Shown: one piece after another, positions 1 to 8,456 of the stretch | Numbering within the stretch: position 1 is the first letter of the stretch | Layout of the letters: each line of letters begins with the position of its first letter | Source of the DNA: Cellvibrionaceae bacterium | GTDB lineage: Bacteria > Pseudomonadota > Gammaproteobacteria > Pseudomonadales > Cellvibrionaceae | Direction of reading: 5' to 3' | DNA length: 64,000 nt | Assembly: GCA_002707785.1 (NCBI GenBank) | Contig: PANW01000075.1 | Span: 21,882-85,881 of the forward strand | The notes under the pieces: generated by a model | What the model was told of the DNA's origin: nothing | Database searches by the model: none | The model's input: the letters and a program-made list of their open reading frames with translations, nothing else | Position numbers and translations under genes: made by a program

Positions 1-1899
1 GGAACGAAAAAGACCAATAAAACAGCGCTTCTCAGTGAGCTCGACGAAGATGCTCGCGCCGACAGAGAAGAGGCTAGAAGGCGCAAGACGTCCCGTCCTT
101 CCATTAAGTTGGCAAATAAGCACGGCTTTAAACGGCCGACAGGAAAAATTGTGCACGAAGTTCATATCCCAGAAGTAATCACTGTGTCCGAGTTGGCGCA
201 GCGTATGAATATCAAAGCGGGTGAAGTGGTCAAGACTCTCATGAAAATGGGAACTATGGTGACTATGAATCAAGCGGTTGACCAAGAAACGGCTCAGCTA
301 GTCGTTGAAGAAATGGGTCACAGTGCGGTACTGGTCACTGGCAATGAGATGGAAGAGGCTCTAGAAGAGTCAATCGTTGCCGACGGCGAAATGCAGGCTC
401 GTGCTCCCGTTGTTACGGTGATGGGGCATGTTGATCACGGTAAAACATCGCTGCTGGATTACATTCGTAATGCCAAGGTCGTCTCTGGCGAGGCGGGCGG
501 AATCACTCAGCACATCGGTGCTTACCGAGTGAAAACCGATAAGGGCGAAATCGCTTTCTTGGATACCCCTGGACACGCCGCATTTACTTCTATGCGAGCT
601 CGTGGTGCCCAGTGTACCGATGTCGTGATTTTGGTGGTAGCGGCCGACGATGGCGTTATGCCGCAAACTGAAGAAGCGGTTCAGCACGCTCGCGCTGCTG
701 GTGTGCCCATCGTTGTTGCTGTGAATAAGTGCGATAAAGAAGCCGCTGATCCCGATCGTGTTAAGAACGAATTGGCAGCAAAAGATGTGATTCCTGAAGA
801 TTGGGGCGGCGACACTCAGTTCATCAATGTATCTGCTCACACCGGCGAAGGTATCGACGATCTGTTGGAAGCGGTTTCTCTACAAGCAGAATTGTTAGAA
901 CTTGAAGCACCTGTGGGCGTTCCCGCTCGTGGTGTTGTGGTTGAGTCACGTATGGAAAAAGGCCGTGGTGTTGTTGCTACTGTCTTGATTCAGGCGGGCG
1001 AGTTGAAGAAGGGCGACATCATGTTGGCCGGACAGAGCTACGGTCGAGTGCGTGCGATGACCAACGAACTTGGCAAACCCGCTAAAGAAACGGGTCCTTC
1101 CACGCCGGTTGAAATTCTAGGTCTCGATGCTGCGCCCGAAGCGGGTGAAGAGTTTGTGATTGTGCCCAACGAGCGTAAAGCCCGTGAAGTGGCCGAGCAC
1201 CGTGCTGATAAAGAGCGTAAAGATCGTCAACAGCGCCAGCAGGCTGCCAAGCTTGAAAACATGTTTGCCAACATGGGTGAGAGCGAGAAGAAGATCTTGC
1301 CCGTGGTATTGAAAACCGACGTGCGCGGTTCCTTGGAAGCTATTCAGTCAGCCTTGTTGGATCTGGGTAACGAAGAAGTTCAAGTGAACGTGATTGTTTC
1401 CGGTGTCGGTGGTATTACCGAGAACGACGTGAACTTGGCTCTGACTTCCGGCGCCATTGTAGTTGGCTTTAACGTTCGTGCCGATGGCAGTGCGCGTAAA
1501 TTAGCTGAAGCCGAATCGGTTGAGATTCGCTACTACAGCATCATTTATCAACTGCTCGACGAAGTGAAGGGCGCTCTTTCCGGTATGCTCGAGCCTGAGC
1601 GCGTTGAAGAGATTGTTGGTATTGCTGATGTGCGTGAAGTCTTCCGCTCGCCGAAATTTGGTCAAGTGGCCGGTTGTATGGTGATTGAAGGTACCGTATA
1701 TCGCAACAAACCCATCCGCGTGTTGCGTGACAATATTGTCATCTTCGAAGGCGAGCTGGAATCTCTGCGTCGCTTTAAAGACGACGTCAACGACGTTCGC
1801 AACGGTACTGAGTGTGGTATCGGCGTGAAAGATTACGATGTAAAAGTTGGCGATCAGATCGAAGTGTTTGATGTTAAAGAGGTTGCGCGCGAGCTGTAA
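1..1899 (+). CDS. infB: translation initiation factor IF-2, 5' end outside window
   Basis: The reading frame is already open at base 1 and stops at TAA 1899, so about 632 C-terminal residues are present and the N-terminus is cut by the window edge. IF-2 is the GTPase that delivers initiator tRNA to the 30S subunit and promotes subunit joining. Visible are the end of a charged Arg/Lys/Glu linker, an IF2_N-type module (VSELAQRM), and the G domain with GHVDHGKT (about 424-447), [12 protein letters not shown] and SAHTG. The beta-barrel and C-terminal domains follow. An apparent TTG start at 109 is internal, because the upstream codons continue the protein without a stop. rbfA follows after 29 bases in the usual nusA-infB-rbfA-truB order. 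Confidence 0.98.
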   Translation, partial: GTKKTNKTALLSELDEDARADREEARRRKTSRPSIKLANKHGFKRPTGKIVHEVHIPEVITVSELAQRMNIKAGEVVKTLMKMGTMVTMNQAVDQETAQLVVEEMGHSAVLVTGNEMEEALEESIVADGEMQARAPVVTVMGHVDHGKTSLLDYIRNAKVVSGEAGGITQHIGAYRVKTDKGEIAFLDTPGHAAFTSMRARGAQCTDVVILVVAADDGVMPQTEEAVQHARAAGVPIVVAVNKCDKEAADPDRVKNELAAKDVIPEDWGGDTQFINVSAHTGEGIDDLLEAVSLQAELLELEAPVGVPARGVVVESRMEKGRGVVATVLIQAGELKKGDIMLAGQSYGRVRAMTNELGKPAKETGPSTPVEILGLDAAPEAGEEFVIVPNERKAREVAEHRADKERKDRQQRQQAAKLENMFANMGESEKKILPVVLKTDVRGSLEAIQSALLDLGNEEVQVNVIVSGVGGITENDVNLALTSGAIVVGFNVRADGSARKLAEAESVEIRYYSIIYQLLDEVKGALSGMLEPERVEEIVGIADVREVFRSPKFGQVAGCMVIEGTVYRNKPIRVLRDNIVIFEGELESLRRFKDDVNDVRNGTECGIGVKDYDVKVGDQIEVFDVKEVAREL

Positions 1900-1928
1900 G
1901 GCTCGTGCACTTCTCGAGGTAGCGCCGT

Positions 1929-2330
1929 ATGGCAAGAGAATTCAAACGTACAGATCGTCTGGGGGATGCCATTCAGCGCATCCTGGCCCAGCTGATTCAG
2001 ATGGAAGTTCGCGATCCCCGCATTGGCATGGTTAACATCAACGATGTGGATGTGACCCGCGACTTGTCGATTGCCCGTGTATTTGTCACTTTTGTGGGTA
2101 AAGAAACCGACGAAGAGTGTGATGAGGCGGCTAAAGCACTGAACAACGCCAGCGGATTTCTTCGCTCGCAGTTGGCCAAACAGCTCGATATTCGTGTGAC
2201 GCCACGACTCACTTTTGTCTATGACAAAACATCGGTACGTGGTCAGCACCTATCCCAGTTGATTGATAAGGCGGTTAAACAGGATCGTAGCGCAGACAGC
2301 GATACAGATTCTGACTCAGACGCCGAATAA
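1929..2330 (+). CDS. rbfA: 30S ribosome-binding factor A
   Basis: This 133-residue protein matches RbfA, the small KH-fold factor that binds the 30S subunit during late 16S rRNA 5'-end maturation and cold adaptation. It opens MAREFKRTDRLGDAIQRIL and contains the family's DPRIG-type segment and the conserved RVTPRLTFVYD strand. A short acidic tail (DSDTDSDSDAE) ends the protein. The ATG lies 29 bases after infB and the gene is followed 39 bases later by truB, so it is most likely cotranscribed with both. Confidence 0.97.
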   Translation: MAREFKRTDRLGDAIQRILAQLIQMEVRDPRIGMVNINDVDVTRDLSIARVFVTFVGKETDEECDEAAKALNNASGFLRSQLAKQLDIRVTPRLTFVYDKTSVRGQHLSQLIDKAVKQDRSADSDTDSDSDAE

Positions 2331-2369
2331 GTCGCCGATTCGACATAGGCGCAACTCGAGGTATTTTAC

Positions 2370-3332
2370 TTGGCACGACGCAGAGCAAGAGGTCGCCCGA
2401 TTAGCGGTGTATTACTGCTGAACAAAGATACGGGTATGACTTCAAACGATGCCCTACAGCAAGCAAAGCGCTTGTTTTATGTCGCAAAGGCTGGGCATAC
2501 CGGCAGCTTGGATCCGCTCGCTACGGGTGTTTTACCTTTGTGTTTCGGTGAGGCGACCAAGTTTTCTCAGTTTTTACTGGATGCTGACAAGCGCTATCGC
2601 ACCACCTACCGCTTGGGTGCTTATACCACCACTGGCGACGCCGATGGTGAAGTGCTCGACGAAGTGAGTGCTGCAGATGTGACCAAAGAGCAGGTGCTGC
2701 AGGAGCTGGAAGCCTTCAAGGGCGATATCGAGCAAGTGCCGCCGATGTATTCAGCCCTCAAACACAACGGTGAGCCGCTTTATAAGCTGGCCCGCCAAGG
2801 TATTGAGGTCGAGCGCGAGGCGCGACCAGTGACTATTTACGATATCGAACTGCTGGATTTCCGCGCCGGAGAGAAAGCTGAGGTAGATCTAGATATTCGC
2901 TGTAGTAAAGGGACTTATATCCGCACAATTGGCGAAGATCTAGGTAAGGCACTAGGTGTCGGGGCGCACGTCGTCATGTTGCACCGCACTGAGGCGGGCC
3001 CCTTCAAAGAGGCCAACACCGTGTCTTTGGCGCAATTGAGAGAGGAGCGCGGAGAGGATCTAGCGGAAGTGTTGGATCATCACCTGTTATCGACCGATTC
3101 GCCGGTGCAATCTCTGGCCTCTATGACCCTAGAAGACAGCTCTGCCTACTACTTTAGTCAGGGCAATCCGGTTATGGATCCGCAGGTCTATCGCATCGGC
3201 GATGAAGGTGATATGGTTCGCGTCTTCGTTGAAAATGGTGATTTTTTAGGCGTTGGCTTCTTAGATGATGAAGGCCGCGTGGCACCTAAGCGACTGGTGG
3301 TGAAGCCGCCGGTAGAAAACACAGAACATTAA
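2370..3332 (+). CDS. truB: tRNA pseudouridine-55 synthase
   Basis: TruB converts U55 in the T-loop of tRNAs to pseudouridine. The 320-residue frame carries the catalytic motif GHTGSLDPLATGVLPL, whose Asp is the nucleophile. It also has the family segments KRYRTTYRLG, QVPPMYSALKHNGEPLYKLAR and CSKGTYIRTIGEDLG. The C-terminal part (about residues 250-315) is PUA-like. No ATG precedes the conserved region; the start is TTG 2370, about 9 bases after a GAGG element, giving MARRRARGRPISGVLLLNK. It is the third gene of the infB-rbfA-truB run. Confidence 0.96.
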   Translation: MARRRARGRPISGVLLLNKDTGMTSNDALQQAKRLFYVAKAGHTGSLDPLATGVLPLCFGEATKFSQFLLDADKRYRTTYRLGAYTTTGDADGEVLDEVSAADVTKEQVLQELEAFKGDIEQVPPMYSALKHNGEPLYKLARQGIEVEREARPVTIYDIELLDFRAGEKAEVDLDIRCSKGTYIRTIGEDLGKALGVGAHVVMLHRTEAGPFKEANTVSLAQLREERGEDLAEVLDHHLLSTDSPVQSLASMTLEDSSAYYFSQGNPVMDPQVYRIGDEGDMVRVFVENGDFLGVGFLDDEGRVAPKRLVVKPPVENTEH

Positions 3333-3370
3333 CCTTAGGGGAAGCTTTCTCTAGGGGTGAAGAATTGGTC

Positions 3371-3376
3371 TATAGT
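3371..3376 (+). promoter_or_regulatory. possible -10 element of rpsO
   Basis: TATAGT lies 103 bases upstream of the rpsO ATG, in the truB-rpsO gap. The -35 at 17-bp spacing (TCTCTA) is poor, so only the -10 is suggestive. The leader it would create is long enough for the S15 autoregulatory fold known in E. coli, but no pseudoknot could be demonstrated by eye. Confidence 0.3.
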
Positions 3377-3478
3377 GGTTGCTAGTCAACGGCTATGGAT
3401 TAATAACTAGCCAGTCTGTAAATATGCACGGGCTGAGCTGGATCTTACTGTAAGGCATATTATATTGAGGAAAAGACT

Positions 3479-3748
3479 ATGGCACTGAGTGCTGCGCAAA
3501 AAGCTGAAATCGTAAAAGACTTTCAACAAGCTGAAGGTGATACTGGATCCCCTGAAGTGCAAGTTGCTTTGTTGACTCATAACATCAACAAGCTGCAAGG
3601 TCACTTCGCTGATCACAAACAAGATCACCACTCACGCCGCGGCCTAATCCGCATGGTAAACCAGCGTCGTAAATTGCTGGATTACCTGAAGGGTAAGGAC
3701 GCTAGTCGCTACACTGCGTTGATCCAAAAGCTGGGTCTGCGTCGCTAA
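3479..3748 (+). CDS. rpsO: 30S ribosomal protein S15
   Basis: This 89-residue protein is full length for S15, a primary 16S rRNA-binding protein of the central domain. It begins [16 protein letters not shown] and contains the signature runs [21 protein letters not shown] and [21 protein letters not shown], ending in LIQKLGLRR. The start codon has an upstream GAGGAAAAG Shine-Dalgarno. It lies between truB and pnp as usual in gammaproteobacteria, and a strong terminator follows directly. Confidence 0.98.
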   Translation: MALSAAQKAEIVKDFQQAEGDTGSPEVQVALLTHNINKLQGHFADHKQDHHSRRGLIRMVNQRRKLLDYLKGKDASRYTALIQKLGLRR

Positions 3749-3756
3749 GTGACCGG

Positions 3757-3787
3757 AAGTGCCCGCCTAACCGCGGGCACTTTTTTA
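3757..3787 (+). terminator. Rho-independent terminator after rpsO
   Basis: The inverted repeat GTGCCCGC / GCGGGCAC (3759-3766 and 3773-3780) has a six-base loop, extends by flanking A/T pairs, and runs into six or more T residues. It begins nine bases after the rpsO stop. This suggests that pnp transcription depends on its own promoter or on read-through. Confidence 0.9.
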
Positions 3788-3909
3788 TCTCTCCTCACTT
3801 TTGCTTTGAAAAGAGGCCGCAGGCTTTACTGTCAGGGCTGAGATATTGAGTAGAATTATCAGGTGGCAATGAGGCACAGATATCTAAACCTTGTTGAAAT
3901 CTGACTAAG

Positions 3910-3982
3910 CTGTAACCGAAACCGCGAGCGCGGTGAAGTGATGTACTCTGGTTACAGTGTTTATCGGCACAATCAAGCCGAT
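3910..3982 (+). promoter_or_regulatory. structured pnp leader (nested and tandem hairpins)
   Basis: The roughly 270 bases between the rpsO terminator and pnp hold no gene but clear secondary structure. CTGTAACC (3910-3917) pairs with GGTTACAG (3950-3957) and encloses an ACCGC/GCGGT hairpin with a GAGC loop (3921-3934). A separate ATCGGC/GCCGAT hairpin spans 3963-3982. In enteric bacteria pnp mRNA is cut by RNase III in such a leader and PNPase then represses itself. The same logic here is inference. No convincing promoter was identified between 3788 and 3909. Confidence 0.55.
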
Positions 3983-4054
3983 GATGGTTAAGTCTGAATT
4001 GATTGAAAACACATAGAAAGTAAACGTAAGCATGAAAAGCATAAGGAAAATGTC

Positions 4055-6199
4055 GTGAATCCCGTCATTAAAACCTTTCAATATGGAAACGATACTGTCA
4101 CCTTGGAAACCGGTCGCATTGCGCGTCAGGCTACCGGTGCGGTAATGGTAACAATTGGCAGCACTCAAGTACTGGTTACAGTCGTGGGCGCCAAAAGTCA
4201 GAAGCCGGGCCAAGATTTCTTCCCGCTGTCTGTACATTACATCGAAAAAGCCTACGCGGCTGGCAAAATCCCCGGTGGATTTTTCAAGCGTGAAGGTCGT
4301 CCGAACGAAAAAGAAACTCTGACGTCTCGTCTGATCGATCGTCCTATTCGTCCGCTATTCCCTAACGGCTTCATGAATGAAGTCCAAGTGGTTTGTACCG
4401 TGATGTCTGCCGACAAAAATGTCGATCCAGATATCGCTGCGATGATTGGTACTTCCGCGGCGCTGGCTATTTCTGGTATTCCTTTCGCCGGCCCAATTGG
4501 TGCTGCGCGTGTAGGTTACACCCAAGCAGACGGTTACATCCTTAACCCAACCTACTCAGTACTTGCTGAGTCTGAGTTGGACATGGTTGTTGCGGGTACT
4601 AAAGACGCTGTTCTGATGGTTGAATCTGAAGCGAGTGAGCTTCCAGAAGATATTATGTTGGGCTCTGTCTTATACGCTCACCAAGAGATGCAAGCTGTCG
4701 TCCAAGCGGTTAATGAGCTGGCAAAAGACGCCGCTAAGCCGACTTGGGAGTGGACTCCGGAAGCGGAAAACACCCCGTTGAAAGAAGCGGTTACTGCAGC
4801 CTTTGGTGCGCAAATCAAAGAAGCCTACCAAATCACTGACAAAATGCAGCGCTACACCCGTTTGGGTGAGTTGCGCACAGCTGCTGCTGAGCAACTGGCC
4901 TCTGAAGAAGTGGATGCCGATGAAGTCAAAGCGGTATTCAGCAAGCTCGAGAAAAGCACCGTTCGTCAGAGCGTTGTTGCTGGTGAGCCACGTATCGATG
5001 GTCGTGACACTAAGACTGTTCGTCCGATTCAGGTTGAAGTGGGCACCTTACCGAAAACTCACGGTTCTGCACTCTTCACTCGTGGTGAAACTCAGGCCAT
5101 CGTTGTCGCGACTCTGGGTTCTGCCCGTGACGCACAAATGATTGACGCCTTGGAAGGTTCGCGTCGCGACCCATTCATGTTGCACTACAACTTCCCTCCT
5201 TACTCTGTAGGTGAAGCAGGTCGTATGGGTGGTACTGGTCGTCGTGAAATCGGTCACGGCCGTCTGGCTCGTCGCGGTATTGCTGCGGTGCTGCCGAACG
5301 AAGAGGCTTTCCCTTACTCCATTCGTGTGGTCAGTGAAATCACCGAGTCCAATGGTTCTTCTTCCATGGCGTCTGTGTGTGGTTCTTCTTTGGCACTGAT
5401 GGACGCTGGTGTTCCTCTAAAAGCTCCTGTTGCGGGTATCGCCATGGGCTTGGTGAAGGAAGACAATGGCTTTGCAGTTCTGACTGACATCTTGGGTGAC
5501 GAAGATCACTTGGGTGACATGGACTTTAAAGTGGCGGGTACTGCCGACGGTATCACTGCTCTGCAGATGGATATTAAGATCGAAGGTATCACCGAAGAGA
5601 TTATGGAAATCGCTTTGGAGCAAGCCTTGCACGCTCGTCTGCACATCTTGGCCGAGATGAACAAGGTGATCGACAAGTCTCGTGACGGCGTTGCTGATAC
5701 CGCACCGCAGTTCGAAACTCTCAAGGTTCACCCAGACAAGATTCGCGACATCATCGGTAAAGGCGGCGCAACTATTCGCTCTATTACTGAAGAGACTGGC
5801 GCATCGGTTGATATCTCTGACGATGGCACCGTTAAGATTTATGGCGAAAGCACTGAATCTTTGCAGGCAGCGCTGGATCGTATTGGTGAGATCACTGCAG
5901 AAGCAGAGATCGGTGAAATCTACGAAGGTAAAGTCGTTCGCATTGTCGACTTCGGTGCATTCGTAAACTTCTTGCCAGGTAAAGACGGTTTGGTTCACAT
6001 CTCACAAATCGCAGAAGAGCGCGTTAATAGCGTTTCTGATTATTTGTCCGAAGGGCAAATGGTGCGCGTTAAGTGTTTGGATGTGGATCAGCGTGGTCGC
6101 ATTAAGCTATCTATTAAAGAAGCTGCTGCTGACGATGCTGCATCTGCAGATGAGGCGCCAGCCGCTGAAGAAGCTCCTGCCGCACCCCAGCAGGACTAA
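4055..6199 (+). CDS. pnp: polyribonucleotide nucleotidyltransferase (PNPase)
   Basis: PNPase degrades RNA 3' to 5' by phosphorolysis and is a core enzyme of the degradosome. The 714-residue product shows two RNase PH-like halves (about 1-230 and 310-550), the second containing [18 protein letters not shown] domain with the [16 protein letters not shown] loop follows, then an S1 domain ([19 protein letters not shown]) and a low-complexity Ala/Glu/Asp tail. The start is GTG 4055, eight bases after AAGGA; no better start exists downstream. A terminator follows the gene. Confidence 0.98.
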   Translation: MNPVIKTFQYGNDTVTLETGRIARQATGAVMVTIGSTQVLVTVVGAKSQKPGQDFFPLSVHYIEKAYAAGKIPGGFFKREGRPNEKETLTSRLIDRPIRPLFPNGFMNEVQVVCTVMSADKNVDPDIAAMIGTSAALAISGIPFAGPIGAARVGYTQADGYILNPTYSVLAESELDMVVAGTKDAVLMVESEASELPEDIMLGSVLYAHQEMQAVVQAVNELAKDAAKPTWEWTPEAENTPLKEAVTAAFGAQIKEAYQITDKMQRYTRLGELRTAAAEQLASEEVDADEVKAVFSKLEKSTVRQSVVAGEPRIDGRDTKTVRPIQVEVGTLPKTHGSALFTRGETQAIVVATLGSARDAQMIDALEGSRRDPFMLHYNFPPYSVGEAGRMGGTGRREIGHGRLARRGIAAVLPNEEAFPYSIRVVSEITESNGSSSMASVCGSSLALMDAGVPLKAPVAGIAMGLVKEDNGFAVLTDILGDEDHLGDMDFKVAGTADGITALQMDIKIEGITEEIMEIALEQALHARLHILAEMNKVIDKSRDGVADTAPQFETLKVHPDKIRDIIGKGGATIRSITEETGASVDISDDGTVKIYGESTESLQAALDRIGEITAEAEIGEIYEGKVVRIVDFGAFVNFLPGKDGLVHISQIAEERVNSVSDYLSEGQMVRVKCLDVDQRGRIKLSIKEAAADDAASADEAPAAEEAPAAPQQD

Positions 6200-6238
6200 T
6201 CATTGGGCAATCAGTGTTATCGCTGAATGTTAATGATA

Positions 6239-6266
6239 AAAAAAGCCCGCAATAGCGGGCTTTTTT
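6239..6266. terminator. terminator after pnp, probably bidirectional
   Basis: GCCCGC (6245-6250) and GCGGGC (6255-6260) enclose the loop AATA, with six A upstream and six T downstream. The symmetry lets it end both pnp and the convergent CNNM/CBS gene. Confidence 0.9.
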
Positions 6267-6319
6267 GTGTCTGTGTGTTTTGTTCTATCGCTACCGTCCG
6301 ATGACGATGGCGTGTTTCA

Positions 6320-7363
6320 TCAGGGTTTGTTTTGATTGAGTCGCTGTTGGCGAATGCTGGCCAATCGTCGAGCGAGGGTTTGCATGTCTTCCACGGTATC
6401 GGACTCATCGACAATTTCGAGACCCAATAAGCTCTCCAAAATATCTTCTAGGGTGATGACGCCTTGGGTATCGCCATATTCATCAACTACCAATAGGATG
6501 TGAGAGCTGGTGCGTATCAGTTCTTCAAAGGTTTGCAGCAGCGACAGCGAGTCGGGGATGGCGTTTAGATCACGTCGGTAGTCGCTTAAGGGGGTGTCGC
6601 TTTTCCCCTCTGTTTGCGCCACCAATAAGTCGTCTCGCAGCACAAAGCCGGTAATCACATCATCGAGTGCATAAATGGGAATGCGGGAAAATTTACGTCG
6701 GCTTTTCTTGTCGAGCAGCTCGGTAATCATGCTGTTTTCTGGCATCGAAAACACCACTGGTCGCGGTGTCATAGCGCTGCGCACTTTGGCTTCTCTTAGG
6801 CGGAACAAATTCTGTAGTACACGTGATTCTTGTTCTTCCAGCTGTCCTTCTTGTTCCCCTAGCTCTGCCATGGCGGAGAACTCTTGACGGGTAAAACCTT
6901 GCAGCGTGGGTTCGTCGGTGAGTCCTCGAGTTAATCGGTTGGAAAGGAGCACGAAGGGATAGAGCGCTCGAATCAAAAAGCGCAGGGTGTAAGCTGTTAT
7001 AGGTGCCAATTTACGCCAATGATGCGCTCCCAGTGCTTTCGGGATGATCTCAGAAAAAATAAGAATTACCAGGGTGAGTAGCGCGGAAAACACGCCGAGA
7101 TAGACACTGCCAAAGACGGCCGCGGCCTGGGCGCCAGCCCCAGCGGCGCCGATGGTGTGAGCGATGGTATTCAAAGTAAGGATGACTGCCAGAGGGCTGT
7201 TAATGTCATCCTTTAAGGTGCGTAAGACTGGGCCGTAAGCCTTCTCATTCTTTTCGGCGTTAACAATGAAGGAGGTGGTGGTGCTCAGGAGTACCGCTTC
7301 GGCAATGGAGCACAAGAACGAAAAACCCACCGCGATAAATACATAGATAAACAGCTCTAACAT
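6320..7363 (-). CDS. CNNM (DUF21)/CBS-pair membrane protein, CorC/HlyC-like
   Basis: The 347-residue product has a DUF21/CNNM membrane domain (about 1-170, three to four helices). Two CBS repeats follow (about 190-320), the second ending VVDEYGDTQGVITLEDILE. Relatives are linked to Mg2+/Co2+ export or Na+-coupled magnesium transport; the substrate here is not shown. Compared with long CorC/YfjD-type proteins it stops shortly after the CBS pair and lacks the C-terminal CorC_HlyC domain, so it is the short form. The start at 7363 (MLELFIYVF) has AAGGAT seven bases upstream; a longer frame to 7399 lacks such support. It faces pnp across a shared terminator. Confidence 0.88.
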   Translation of the reverse strand: MLELFIYVFIAVGFSFLCSIAEAVLLSTTTSFIVNAEKNEKAYGPVLRTLKDDINSPLAVILTLNTIAHTIGAAGAGAQAAAVFGSVYLGVFSALLTLVILIFSEIIPKALGAHHWRKLAPITAYTLRFLIRALYPFVLLSNRLTRGLTDEPTLQGFTRQEFSAMAELGEQEGQLEEQESRVLQNLFRLREAKVRSAMTPRPVVFSMPENSMITELLDKKSRRKFSRIPIYALDDVITGFVLRDDLLVAQTEGKSDTPLSDYRRDLNAIPDSLSLLQTFEELIRTSSHILLVVDEYGDTQGVITLEDILESLLGLEIVDESDTVEDMQTLARRLASIRQQRLNQNKP

Positions 7364-7581
7364 GACGATCCTTCGAGTTTTGGGAAAGGCTGGCAGCAAT
7401 CAAGAGTCGATACTCGATATTGAGCAATAGTCTCCCATATGGCGGAGGAAGTCACAAATTCAAGCAGGGTAGATCGCTCCGGGCAAAGCGCGGTCGAGCC
7501 TAGTAGCTGCTGGGCGCTATTGCTCTGTTGGGTGGGGCGGTGAGAGTCTTGCCATGAGGTATCTCCTTCCCGGTGAGCCGA

Positions 7582-8274
7582 TCAGCAGCACACCTGACGA
7601 AAACCCGCTGCAATGAAGGGAATCATGCGGTCGTAGGCTGCTTTGAAGTCGTCCGAGCGGCACAGGCCTTTCGACATTTTGTCGATTCGTCCGGTATTGG
7701 CAAACGTTAGAGACATTGCCCCCGACATATAGTGATAGCACCAGTACAGGTTTTCATCGTTCGAATCTGGCAGTGCTAGTCTGAGCGCATCGATGAAAAC
7801 ATCCACCAGCTCATTGTAGTGTTTACTCATGAGCAGCGGCCCCCATACGGCGGAGTTATTGACGTAGGCCAATAGTGCGCAGTAGTTCTTCCAGCCTTCG
7901 TCTTCACTTTCTTGGGCAACTTCTAAGGGACGCAAGAAAGCTTCGATGATTTTTTCGACTTCGACAGCAGTCGGCGCCACCTCATCTTTGGCCGTTTGTA
8001 GAGCTTCCAGTCGCTGTTGATTGAGGATTTCAGCGCGTCGTTTGAAGACGGTGTCAAACAGTTGTTGTTTGGGGCCAAAGTAGTAGCTGATCAGAGCCAC
8101 ATCCACCCCAGCGGCATTGGCCAGTGTGCGCAGGGTTACGCCGTCATAGCCATGCAGTGCAAATAGTTCTTCGGCGGCATTGAGAATGCGTTCTCCTCGC
8201 TCCGTCTTTTCTTTGTCATTGTTGCGGGGGCGTCCCACTTTGGCGGGAGATTTCTTTTGCGCCGAACTGCTCAT
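7582..8274 (-). CDS. TetR/AcrR-family transcriptional regulator
   Basis: From ATG 8274 the product is about 230 residues, with a basic N-terminal tail (KVGRPRN). A TetR helix-turn-helix follows (about 20-70, including TLRTLANAAGVDVALISYYFG), then a helical ligand-binding and dimer domain. It is divergent from the sodium:solute symporter gene, the classic layout for a local repressor. The proposed tetR promoter (-10 at 8377-8382) lies downstream of the longest possible start at 8373, so that start is unlikely. ATG 8340 (MAKVDRDSC) remains possible; neither start has a strong ribosome site. The palindrome at 8396-8415 and its copies at 9919-9968 are the natural candidates for its operators. Ligand unknown. 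Confidence 0.88.
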   Translation of the reverse strand: MSSSAQKKSPAKVGRPRNNDKEKTERGERILNAAEELFALHGYDGVTLRTLANAAGVDVALISYYFGPKQQLFDTVFKRRAEILNQQRLEALQTAKDEVAPTAVEVEKIIEAFLRPLEVAQESEDEGWKNYCALLAYVNNSAVWGPLLMSKHYNELVDVFIDALRLALPDSNDENLYWCYHYMSGAMSLTFANTGRIDKMSKGLCRSDDFKAAYDRMIPFIAAGFRQVCC

Positions 8275-8376
8275 AGTGACTTCAACTATAGTAACTTCAA
8301 TGGTGGGAGAGCTGCAGGAGTCTCGATCTACCTTTGCCATCTTCGGGTGCGATTTCTGGCTCTCTACAAGCATTGG

Positions 8377-8405
8377 ATTCTACGCAACTCTTGACAATTC
8401 AACAA
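8377..8405 (-). promoter_or_regulatory. predicted tetR promoter
   Basis: Read on the minus strand, TTGTTG (8405-8400) and TAGAAT (8382-8377) are separated by exactly 17 bases. The -35 lies inside the palindrome at 8396-8415. If that palindrome binds the TetR product, the regulator would repress itself together with the symporter gene. Confidence 0.5.
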
Positions 8406-8419
8406 CCGTTGAATTTAAA
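8391..8419 (+). promoter_or_regulatory. predicted symporter promoter with operator in its spacer
   Basis: A perfect -35 TTGACA (8391-8396), a 17-base spacer and a -10 TTTAAA (8414-8419) lie 38 bases ahead of the symporter ATG at 8457. The spacer is filled by an inverted repeat. The same TTGACA/17/TTTAAAT arrangement recurs in front of the TonB receptor gene. Confidence 0.75.
8396..8415. promoter_or_regulatory. palindromic operator, copy 1 (putative TetR site)
   Basis: AATTCAAC and GTTGAATT are perfect inverted arms around the four bases AACC. The 20-bp site occupies the spacer of the rightward symporter promoter and covers the -35 of the leftward tetR promoter. TetR dimers usually bind palindromes of this size. 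Assignment to the adjacent regulator is inference. Confidence 0.7.
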
Positions 8420-8456
8420 TGGTGGTTCTAACGATAATGAAAAAGTGAGTTTCGCC

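Noticed and set aside
8275-8373. Longest possible tetR start at 8373
   Set aside because: The predicted tetR promoter -10 (8377-8382) puts the transcript start at about this position; the extra residues are unlike a TetR N-terminus.
8334-8456. Longer N-terminus for the sodium:solute symporter from TTG 8334
   Set aside because: It would include the promoter and operator (8391-8419) as coding sequence, and ATG 8457 is followed directly by the normal first helix.
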